Source of the DNA: an uncultured Selenomonadaceae bacterium
GTDB lineage: Bacteria > Bacillota > Negativicutes > Selenomonadales > Selenomonadaceae
DNA: 5,395 nt
Assembly: GCA_905236785.1 (NCBI GenBank)
Contig: CAJOQC010000103.1
Coordinates: 1-5,395, forward strand
Direction: 5' to 3'
The notes beneath the pieces were generated by a model. The model did no database searches. It had not been told where the DNA came from and saw nothing but the letters and a program-made list of their open reading frames with translations. Positions within the stretch are counted from its first letter, which is position 1; every line of letters begins with the position of its first letter. The translations under genes and the position numbers were made by a program. Positions 1-5,019 of the stretch are shown here, in pieces.

Positions 1-74
1 CCAAGAGGAGGGCTGATTTAAGCCTCCCTCTTGGAGGGAGGTGGCAGCCCGCAGGGCTGACGGAGGGAGTTTTT
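1..74. repeat. GC-rich palindromic interspersed repeat element, cut by the window edge
   Basis: This non-coding stretch is built from nested inverted repeats. CCAAGAGGAGG at 1-11 pairs with CCTCCCTCTTGG at 23-34 apart from one bulged base. CCTCCCTC at 23-30 also pairs with GAGGGAGG at 34-41 across a 3-nt loop, so these two stems compete. CAGCCC at 45-50 pairs with GGGCTG at 54-59 across a GCA loop. A further GGAGGGAG at 62-69 is followed by a short T-run (70-74). From memory, very similar elements are scattered between genes in many gut Bacillota. I recognise the pattern, but I see only one copy here and cannot search. Lying about 80 bp beyond the lgt stop codon, it could also act as the 3' end of the lgt transcript, because on the minus strand the hairpins are followed by CTTAAAT. 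The left boundary is outside the window. Confidence 0.7.
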
Positions 75-100
75 AGAGGTTGCCTTTACAGTTTCTCCAT

Positions 101-136
101 ATGTTATGTTATGCCTATGTTACTTCATGTTATGTT
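101..136. repeat. short AT-rich direct repeats downstream of lgt
   Basis: ATGTTATGTT occurs exactly at 101-110 and again at 127-136, with a partial ATGTTA copy at 117-122 between them. It lies in the non-coding gap between the GC-rich repeat and the lgt stop codon. No function is evident. It may be a slipped-strand duplication or part of the flank of the neighbouring repeat element. Confidence 0.4.
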
Positions 137-154
137 CAAAGTCAATCGTTGACG

Positions 155-943
155 CTATCGGCGCAAATCCCGTTTTTTATTTCGCAGGCCGCAATAGATA
201 AACGCAACAAGCCCCACGATAAAGGCCGCCGCCGCCCCAAGTTGCGCCGCCGTCAAGTTTGCCGCCACCGCCGTGGGGTAATCGCCGCGAAAGTTTTCAA
301 GGAAAAATCTTGCCGCCGAGTAGAGCATGACATAAAGACAAAAGGCTTGACCTTTGGCATGGTTCGTGCCGCGAAAAATTAAAAGCAGGGCAAAAATCGC
401 AAAATCAAGCTGACTTTCCCATATTTCCGCCGGCCACAACGGTTTTTCGCCGTAAGTGGCATAAGCAAGGGTGGTTTTGGGGTACAAAAGGCCAAAGTCG
501 CCCCCCGTGGGCGCGCCGAAGGCATCGCCGTTTAGGAGATTGGCGGCGCGCCCCAAGCCTTGCCCCAAAATTATCGCCGGGGCTAAAATATCCGCAAGCA
601 AAACGGGGTCAAGGTTATGACGTTTGGCGTAAATCACTCCCGCCGCCACACCGAAAAGAACGCCGCCTTGCACGGCCATGCCCCCCTGCCAGACGTTTAA
701 TATTTCCGTAAGATGATTATGATAATAATGCCAGTCAAAAAAGAAAACGTCCCACAACCTTGCGCCCAACAAACCTGCCATGCCGCCGTAAATCCCAATA
801 TCGACTATGTGTTTTTCGCAGCCGTTGCCCTGCTCTTTGGCCAAGAACCAACCTACGCCCGTGGCAAGAATGATGCTGATGCTCAAAATAAGCCCGTAAC
901 TTCTTACGGGAAAATCGCCGATGTAAAATATGTACTGATGCAC
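155..943 (-). CDS. lgt: phosphatidylglycerol--prolipoprotein diacylglyceryl transferase
   Basis: Lgt is an integral inner-membrane enzyme. It moves the diacylglyceryl group of phosphatidylglycerol onto the lipobox cysteine of prolipoproteins, the first step of lipoprotein maturation. The 262 residues are of normal family length and contain several hydrophobic segments (roughly 14-34, 49-62, 91-105, 117-130, 180-190, 199-211, 232-251) and a basic C-terminus. The Lgt signature is at 131-143 (GRAANLLNGDAFG). The C-terminal motif has Tyr208, Arg212, Glu216 and Arg219, which line up without gaps with E. coli Tyr235, Arg239, Glu243 and Arg246. Two positions differ from E. coli: Gln92 replaces His103 and Asp140 replaces Glu151. 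The start is GTG, supported by GGAGAG four bases upstream and by an in-frame stop just above it; no ATG or TTG is available between. The gene sits right behind a terminator with no clear promoter of its own. Family assignment is secure. Confidence 0.96.
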   Translation of the reverse strand: MHQYIFYIGDFPVRSYGLILSISIILATGVGWFLAKEQGNGCEKHIVDIGIYGGMAGLLGARLWDVFFFDWHYYHNHLTEILNVWQGGMAVQGGVLFGVAAGVIYAKRHNLDPVLLADILAPAIILGQGLGRAANLLNGDAFGAPTGGDFGLLYPKTTLAYATYGEKPLWPAEIWESQLDFAIFALLLIFRGTNHAKGQAFCLYVMLYSAARFFLENFRGDYPTAVAANLTAAQLGAAAAFIVGLVAFIYCGLRNKKRDLRR

Positions 944-947
944 GTTG

Positions 948-953
948 CTCTCC
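948..953 (-). promoter_or_regulatory. ribosome binding site of lgt, fixing a GTG start
   Basis: On the minus strand GGAGAG is followed by CAAC and then GTG at 943-941. The reading frame is closed upstream by a TGA within the T-run region of the terminator, so this GTG is the only plausible initiation codon. Confidence 0.7.
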
Positions 954-963
954 GATTTTGTTC

Positions 964-1005
964 AAAAAAACGGTCCTTCGTTCAATTACGAAAAGACCGT
1001 TTTTT
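964..1005 (-). terminator. intrinsic terminator after the substrate-binding protein gene, probably bidirectional
   Basis: On the minus strand AACGGTC pairs with GACCGTT, and the stem continues through CTTTTCGT against ACGAAGG (one G-U pair and one bulged T) up to an AATTGA loop. The stem is followed by seven T residues (970-964). The complementary strand also ends in six T residues (1000-1005), so the hairpin can terminate in both directions. It starts 17 bp after the stop codon of the transporter gene and ends about 20 bp before the lgt start, so it must limit transcription from upstream into lgt. Confidence 0.9.
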
Positions 1006-1022
1006 CGGTGAAAATAAAAGTA

Positions 1023-1820
1023 TTATTTCTTGGTGATGTCTTTGCCGAACCATTTTTCGGAAATTTTGGCCGTAGTGCCGTCGGCTTTCATTTCGTTTAA
1101 GACTTTTTGCACTTCGTCCTTTAAGGCGGTGTCGTCTTTCCTAAACCCAATGCCGAAGGTGCTCACAGGACCTACCGTCACGTCAAGGGCTTCAAAAACG
1201 TCGGGGTGTTTGCTCATGTAATAACGCCCGGTTATTTCGTCGGCCACGATAACGTCAAGACGGCCGTTCTCAAGATCCATAAAGGCGGCGATGTAATCGG
1301 AATATTTCTTGTAATCCCCCAACGACGCTTTTAAGTCGGCGTTGCCGTCGATATATTCTTCCGCCGTGCCGCCGCTTTGCGTGCCGATGATTTTGCCCGC
1401 CAAGTCTTTTTCGTCTTGTATTGCGGCAGGCTTACTCTTCAACACGAAAACAATCTGCTTGTTGTCCATGTAGGGGTCGGAAAAGAGCATATTTTCCTTG
1501 CGCTTTTCGGTGATGTCAAGGCCGTTCCAAAGAATGTCCACGCGGCCGCTTTTTAACTCGGCCTCTTTGCTCGCCCAGTCAATAGCCTTAAACTCAACTT
1601 CGCGTCCGAGGCGTTTGGCGGCTTCTTTGGCAAGGTCGATATCAAAGCCGACAATTTCGTTGTTCTCGTCCTTAAAGCCCATGGGCGGGTAATTGTCATC
1701 TAAGCCAACGACAATTTTTTTGCTGCTTTGGGGTGCGCCGCCCTTATCGGCTGCGCCGCCGCAACCGACGGCAAAAATCGCCGTGGTCAAAACGAGCATC
1801 AGTGCCAACAATTTCTTCAT
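1023..1820 (-). CDS. polar amino acid ABC transporter substrate-binding lipoprotein
   Basis: This is an extracytoplasmic solute-binding protein of family 3 (HisJ/GlnH type) with 265 residues. Residues 1-19 form a lipoprotein signal peptide (MKK, a hydrophobic core, then FAVG) and Cys20 is the predicted lipidated residue. A short Gly/Ala/Ser linker leads into the bilobed binding domain from about residue 35. Recognisable family segments are YPPMGF (44-49), GFDIDLAKEAA (58-68), WNGLDITEKR (98-107), FSDPY (113-117), GTQSGGT (146-152) and VIVADE (190-195). By family analogy Arg107 should bind the ligand alpha-carboxylate and Asp194 its alpha-amino group, which supports an amino acid ligand. Which amino acid cannot be told from sequence. 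No permease or ATPase gene lies beside it in the window, so its transporter partners are encoded elsewhere or it is an orphan receptor. AGGAGG seven bases before ATG fixes the start. It has its own promoter, a structured leader and a terminator, so it is probably monocistronic. Confidence 0.94.
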   Translation of the reverse strand: MKKLLALMLVLTTAIFAVGCGGAADKGGAPQSSKKIVVGLDDNYPPMGFKDENNEIVGFDIDLAKEAAKRLGREVEFKAIDWASKEAELKSGRVDILWNGLDITEKRKENMLFSDPYMDNKQIVFVLKSKPAAIQDEKDLAGKIIGTQSGGTAEEYIDGNADLKASLGDYKKYSDYIAAFMDLENGRLDVIVADEITGRYYMSKHPDVFEALDVTVGPVSTFGIGFRKDDTALKDEVQKVLNEMKADGTTAKISEKWFGKDITKK

Positions 1821-1955
1821 GAATTGTCCTCCTATGTTAGAGATTATTGGAATCTACGAGCGAAGCTCTTACGCTCTGTGCATATACTCGCTGGTCAATT
1901 CCCGTTTTGGCAACTTTCATTGTTCGCGAGTATAAATGCAAGATTATAAAAATAC
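1821..1955 (-). promoter_or_regulatory. structured 5' leader of the amino acid-binding protein gene (unassigned candidate cis-regulatory RNA)
   Basis: From the predicted transcription start (about 1955) to the ATG at 1820 the leader is about 135 nt and rich in stems. The main stem pairs TGCA-TT-TATACTCGC (1940-1926) with GCGAGTATATGCA (1891-1879): 13 bp with a 2-nt bulge, closing a 34-nt interior. The interior includes a small CAAT-GAAA-GTTG hairpin (1922-1911) with a GAAA loop. A second hairpin pairs GAGCG with CGCTC (1876-1858). A third pairs AGATT with AATCT (1855-1841), and its 3' arm ends 8-9 nt before the AGGAGG at about 1833-1828. No T-run follows any stem, so translational control or RNA stability is more plausible than termination. 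I do not recognise a T-box, lysine, glycine or SAM riboswitch motif. The long stem could instead be a DNA operator, since it is an inverted repeat just downstream of the promoter. Confidence 0.55.
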
Positions 1956-1961
1956 TTTGCC

Positions 1962-1990
1962 ATTATACTTTGTTTTGTCGCGCCGCGCAA
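1962..1990 (-). promoter_or_regulatory. sigma-A type promoter of the amino acid-binding protein gene
   Basis: On the minus strand a -35 box TTGCGC (1990-1985) is separated by exactly 17 bp from a perfect -10 box TATAAT (1967-1962). The -35 begins only 7 bases beyond the ispF stop codon, in a gap with no terminator, so read-through from the leuA-ispDF operon may add to this promoter. A second TATAAT lies at 1948-1943 but its -35 (AAAGTA) is poor. Confidence 0.75.
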
Positions 1991-1996
1991 TAAAAA

Positions 1997-2473
1997 TTAT
2001 CCTGTATAAAGGCTCGCCACGGCGTAGGCGGCAATCCCCTCTTCGCGCCCCGTAAAGCCCAAACGTTCCTCGGTGGTGGCCTTCACGTTCACGCAGTCGG
2101 CGGGGATATTAAGAACACGGGCGATGTTTTCTTTCATCTGAGAAATAAAGGGCGCAAGGCGCGGCTTTTGCGCCACTATTGTTCCGTCTATGTTGCCGAT
2201 TGAATAATTTTTTTCCTTCAGCAAGCTATCTACTGCCGCCAAAAGTTTTAGGCTGTCCGCCCCCTTGTACTTTTCGTCGGTGTCGGGGAAATGAACGCCT
2301 ATATCCCCCAAGGCCGCCGCCCCCAAGAGAGCATCCATAACGGCATGAACCAACACATCCGCGTCGGAATGACCCAAAAGCCCCAATTCATGCGGCACAT
2401 CAACGCCGCCCAAAATCAGTTTGCGCCCCGCCGTCAACTTATGCACGTCGTAACCCATACCAAAACGAACCAT
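1997..2473 (-). CDS. ispF: 2-C-methyl-D-erythritol 2,4-cyclodiphosphate synthase
   Basis: IspF is a cytosolic homotrimer of the MEP pathway. It cyclises CDP-methylerythritol 2-phosphate to methylerythritol 2,4-cyclodiphosphate with release of CMP. The 158 residues match the family length. The N-terminus has GMGYDVHKL, giving metal ligands Asp9 and His11, and [19 protein letters not shown] supplies the third ligand His43. [11 protein letters not shown] follows, and the C-terminal signature [18 protein letters not shown] is intact. The ATG at 2473 is chosen over an upstream in-frame ATG at 2536 because the protein then begins at the conserved motif, and AAAGGAAG lies 8 nt upstream. It starts 1 nt after the ispD stop, so the two are translationally coupled. 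ispD supplies the precursor of its substrate. No key residue is missing. Confidence 0.97.
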   Translation of the reverse strand: MVRFGMGYDVHKLTAGRKLILGGVDVPHELGLLGHSDADVLVHAVMDALLGAAALGDIGVHFPDTDEKYKGADSLKLLAAVDSLLKEKNYSIGNIDGTIVAQKPRLAPFISQMKENIARVLNIPADCVNVKATTEERLGFTGREEGIAAYAVASLYTG

Positions 2474-2474
2474 G

Positions 2475-3191
2475 TCACTTACTTCCTTTGATTTTTGATT
2501 TTTCTTCCCGCAAAAACGCCGCCGCGATAATTGCATCTTCGGGGGTGGTTATTTTTATGTTTCTGTAATCGCTCATAACGACGCGCACATCTGCGCCCAA
2601 ACGTTCCGCAAGGCTCGCGTCATCCGTACCCAAGAAATTTTCGGCGGCGGCTTTTTCGTAGGCCGCCATGATTATATCTTTCCTAAAGCCTTGGGGAGTT
2701 TGCACTTCCCAAAGTTTTTGCCGAGGCGGCGTCGCCGTCACGCGGTTTTCTTCATCGACTATTTTCACCGTGTTTTTTTCCGGCACGGCGGCAATCGCTC
2801 CGCCGTATTTTCGCGCCGCCGCCGTCACTTCGTCGATGGTTTTGGCGGATACAAAGGGGCGTGCCGCATCATGCACCAAGACAATTTCCGTTTCGTCGGG
2901 CAGGAGTTTCAGCCCGTTATAAATGGAATACTGCCGCTCGCTGCCGCCCGCCGTCACGACGTAGGGTTTTAGCCCGCTTTCGTTCTTTAGCATCTCTTGC
3001 GTTGTGTTTATTTCGTCGGCGGCAACGACGACAATGAGATAATCAATGCTTTCGGCGGCGGAAAATTTTAGGAGAGTACGAACCAACATGGATTTTCCGT
3101 CCAAATCCAAAAAGGCTTTGTTTACGGGAAGATGCATCCGCTTTCCCTGCCCCGCCGCCGGAAAAACAGCCGTTACTTTTCTCATATTCAT
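2475..3191 (-). CDS. ispD: 2-C-methyl-D-erythritol 4-phosphate cytidylyltransferase
   Basis: IspD is a cytosolic nucleotidyltransferase that joins CTP and methylerythritol 4-phosphate to give CDP-methylerythritol, the third step of the MEP pathway. The 238 residues form one GT-A-like fold. Visible motifs in order are the CTP-binding loop [10 protein letters not shown] (10-19) with the following Lys in [18 protein letters not shown], the [13 protein letters not shown] segment, [12 protein letters not shown], and the C-terminal [10 protein letters not shown] typical of IspD. The ATG at 3191 overlaps the leuA TGA as ATGA, which suggests coupled translation. A second ATG two codons later (3185) could be used instead, and neither has a strong ribosome binding site (only AAGAGCGG inside the leuA end). 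It is followed by ispF at 1 nt. Nothing essential appears missing. Confidence 0.97.
   Translation of the reverse strand: MNMRKVTAVFPAAGQGKRMHLPVNKAFLDLDGKSMLVRTLLKFSAAESIDYLIVVVAADEINTTQEMLKNESGLKPYVVTAGGSERQYSIYNGLKLLPDETEIVLVHDAARPFVSAKTIDEVTAAARKYGGAIAAVPEKNTVKIVDEENRVTATPPRQKLWEVQTPQGFRKDIIMAAYEKAAAENFLGTDDASLAERLGADVRVVMSDYRNIKITTPEDAIIAAAFLREEKSKIKGSK
2482..2489 (-). promoter_or_regulatory. ribosome binding site of ispF, inside the ispD 3' end
   Basis: AAAGGAAG on the minus strand lies within the last codons of ispD, 8 nt ahead of the ATG at 2473. It selects this start over the in-frame ATG at 2536. Confidence 0.65.
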
Positions 3192-4858
3192 TTGCCGCTC
3201 TTCATGCGGTTGATGGCGGAAAACAACGCTTGAATGGAGGCAGTGATTATATCCGTGTCAAGCCCCGCGCCCCATGTGATTTTTCCGCTTGCGCCCACCA
3301 AACCTATATAAGCCACGGCTCGCGCCGTTTGCCCGATTTCCAAAGCGTGTTCGCTGTATGTCAGGTCTTTGTAGCTTATGCCGAGGTTTTCCTGCAGAGC
3401 GTTGCTCACGGCATCCAAACGGCCGTTGCCGCGGGCTTTGAAGGACAGTGGCTTGCCGTTTTCCTCAAGGTCGAGGATGCCGCTTCTCATACCGTCCGGC
3501 TCTTTTTTGAGCATGAAATCAACAAGTTTATAGGGCGACTCCACGTTTACGTATTCGTCCATAAAAATTTGATAAATTTCGTCGGGCAAAAGTTCCTTGT
3601 GCTGACGGTCGGACACGCCCTTGACGCAGTAACCGAAATCCTCCCGCATTTTTTTTGGCATTTCGATGCCATATTTTTGTTCCATAATATAGCCGACGCC
3701 GCCTTTTCCCGATTGGCTGTTGATGCGGATGACATCGCCGTCGTATTCGCGCCCAACGTCCTTGGGGTCGATGGGCAAATATGGCACAGTCCAACGCGAA
3801 GGGTCTTTTTCCTCCCGATAGCGCATACCTTTGGCAATGGCATCTTGATGAGAGCCGGAGAAGGCGGCAAAAACCAACGCCCCCGCGTAGGGCTGACGCT
3901 CGTAAACGTGCATACGAGTAACCCGTTCGTACAGTTCCACCAGTTTTGGCATATTGGAAAAATCAAGCCGGGGGTCTACTCCCAAGGCAAACATATTCAT
4001 GCCAAGGGTCACGATGTCAACGTTTCCCGTGCGTTCGCCGTTGCCAAAGAGGGTGCCTTCTATGCGTTCCGCCCCCGCCAACAAGCCCATTTCCGAATCC
4101 GCCACGCCGCAACCGCGGTCGTTGTGGGGGTGAATGGACAAAATAACGTTGTCGCGATATTTTAGGTTTTGGGAAATATACGCAACTTGCATGGCGTAAA
4201 CATGGGGCATGGACATTTCCACCGTGACGGGAATGTTGATTATCGCTTTGCGGTCGGCGGTGGGTTGCCACACGTCAAGAACGGCGTTGCAAACTTCAAG
4301 GGCGTACTCCGGTTCTGTGCCGGTGAAACTTTCCGGCGAATATTCAAAACGATAGTTTTCCCCGGCTTCTTCCGTCAAGCGTTTAAGAAGTTTCGCACCG
4401 TCAACGGCTATTTGCTTTATTTCCTCTCGGCTCATCTTAAAAACTTGCTCACGTTGCGCGACGCTGGTGGAGTTATACACATGAACAATGGCGTTTTTTA
4501 CGCCCTTTAACGCCTCGAAGGTCTTTTTGATGATATGTTCGCGGGCTTGGGTCAAAACTTGTATGGTCACGCCGTCGGGAATAAGATTGTCCTCCACCAA
4601 ACGGCGAAGAAGGGCATATTCCGTGTCGGAGGCGGCGGGAAAACCGACTTCTATTTCCTTAAAACCGACTTCAATGAGCATCTTGTAAAACTCGATTTTC
4701 TCATCAATGCTCATGGGGATAACCAAGGACTGATTGCCGTCCCGCAAATCCACGCTGCACCATATGGGAGCTTTTTCGGGATATTCTTTGTCCGCCCAGC
4801 TTAAATCCTTAACGGGGGGCATATAGTAGCCTTTTTTATATTTTTGAAAATTTTTCAT
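3188..4858 (-). CDS. leuA: 2-isopropylmalate synthase, long form
   Basis: LeuA condenses acetyl-CoA with 2-oxoisovalerate to 2-isopropylmalate, the first committed step of leucine synthesis in the cytosol. With the chosen start the protein has 556 residues. The N-terminal TIM-barrel carries DLRDGNQ (37-43, with the catalytic Arg39 and metal-binding Asp40), HPHNDRG (243-249, metal-binding His243 and His245) and EGTLFGNGERTGN (267-279). A linker segment around 385-430 leads to the C-terminal LeuA allosteric/dimerisation domain, which contains GNGRLDAVSNAL and ends in a GxDTDIITAS-type segment. This layout resembles the yeast/actinobacterial class rather than the short E. coli-type enzyme. The ATG at 4858 is preferred to the in-frame ATG at 4915 because AGGAGG lies five bases before it, and the predicted promoter and transcription start (about 4899) lie downstream of 4915. 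It heads the leuA-ispD-ispF operon and overlaps ispD by 4 bp. The regulatory domain implies leucine feedback inhibition, by family analogy. Confidence 0.96.
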   Translation of the reverse strand: MKNFQKYKKGYYMPPVKDLSWADKEYPEKAPIWCSVDLRDGNQSLVIPMSIDEKIEFYKMLIEVGFKEIEVGFPAASDTEYALLRRLVEDNLIPDGVTIQVLTQAREHIIKKTFEALKGVKNAIVHVYNSTSVAQREQVFKMSREEIKQIAVDGAKLLKRLTEEAGENYRFEYSPESFTGTEPEYALEVCNAVLDVWQPTADRKAIINIPVTVEMSMPHVYAMQVAYISQNLKYRDNVILSIHPHNDRGCGVADSEMGLLAGAERIEGTLFGNGERTGNVDIVTLGMNMFALGVDPRLDFSNMPKLVELYERVTRMHVYERQPYAGALVFAAFSGSHQDAIAKGMRYREEKDPSRWTVPYLPIDPKDVGREYDGDVIRINSQSGKGGVGYIMEQKYGIEMPKKMREDFGYCVKGVSDRQHKELLPDEIYQIFMDEYVNVESPYKLVDFMLKKEPDGMRSGILDLEENGKPLSFKARGNGRLDAVSNALQENLGISYKDLTYSEHALEIGQTARAVAYIGLVGASGKITWGAGLDTDIITASIQALFSAINRMKSGK

Positions 4859-4863
4859 GAGTT

Positions 4864-4869
4864 CCTCCT
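4864..4869 (-). promoter_or_regulatory. ribosome binding site of leuA, deciding the start
   Basis: A perfect AGGAGG on the minus strand is separated by AACTC from the ATG at 4858. This rules against the longer 575-residue reading that would begin at 4915, upstream of the likely transcription start. Confidence 0.85.
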
Positions 4870-4905
4870 GCCAAACCTTGCAAGTAATTTTTTTATCGAA
4901 TGTAA

Positions 4906-4935
4906 AATATATCACGCCGATGTTTTTGGTGTCAA
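4906..4935 (-). promoter_or_regulatory. sigma-A type promoter of the leuA-ispD-ispF operon
   Basis: On the minus strand a perfect -35 box TTGACA (4935-4930) is followed after 18 bp by TATATT (4911-4906). Transcription would begin near 4899, giving a short leader of about 40 nt. That is too short for a T-box or a leader-peptide attenuator of the kind often found ahead of leucine genes, so control is more likely at the DNA level or by enzyme feedback. Confidence 0.75.
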
Positions 4936-4947
4936 TTTAATTATTGC

Positions 4948-4988
4948 AAATGTTGCGGGTGCTGCTTAATCGGTGTACCACAACATTT
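4948..4988. repeat. spaced 8-bp inverted repeat upstream of the leuA promoter
   Basis: AAATGTTG (4948-4955) and CAACATTT (4981-4988) are exact inverted copies separated by 25 nt. The repeat ends 12 bp upstream of the leuA -35 box, a position usual for an activator site. It also lies within 35 bp after the LD-carboxypeptidase stop codon, so it could fold at the end of that transcript. No T-run follows, so it is not a typical intrinsic terminator. Function is unproven. Confidence 0.4.
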
Positions 4989-5019
4989 ATTATAGAGCGG
5001 AACTTTTATCAAAGAGTAA

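Noticed and set aside
80..382. A 100-codon plus-strand frame overlapping the lgt 3' end
   Set aside because: Most of it is antisense to lgt. The encoded protein is rich in Arg and Lys from reversed lgt codons and has no recognisable domain.
2474..2536. N-terminal extension of ispF beginning at 2536
   Set aside because: The extra 21 residues overlap ispD and do not resemble IspF, which normally starts just before the GxGYDVH motif. A ribosome binding site supports 2473.
3230..4165. A 311-codon open frame on the plus strand opposite leuA
   Set aside because: It is fully antisense to a well-conserved leuA, shows no domain pattern that I recognise, and arises from the GC-biased codon use of leuA. 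No plausible ribosome binding site supports it.
4859..4900. T-box or leader-peptide attenuator for leuA
   Set aside because: The predicted leader is only about 40 nt, with no T-box consensus, no leucine-rich short frame and no terminator hairpin.
4859..4915. N-terminal extension of leuA beginning at an ATG at 4915
   Set aside because: It starts upstream of the predicted transcription start, overlaps the -10 box, and lacks a good ribosome binding site, while AGGAGG fits the ATG at 4858 exactly.
4985..5015. A second leuA promoter built on TTGATA and TATAAT
   Set aside because: The two hexamers are only 12 bp apart, too close for sigma-A; at 17 bp the -35 would be ACTCTT, a poor match.
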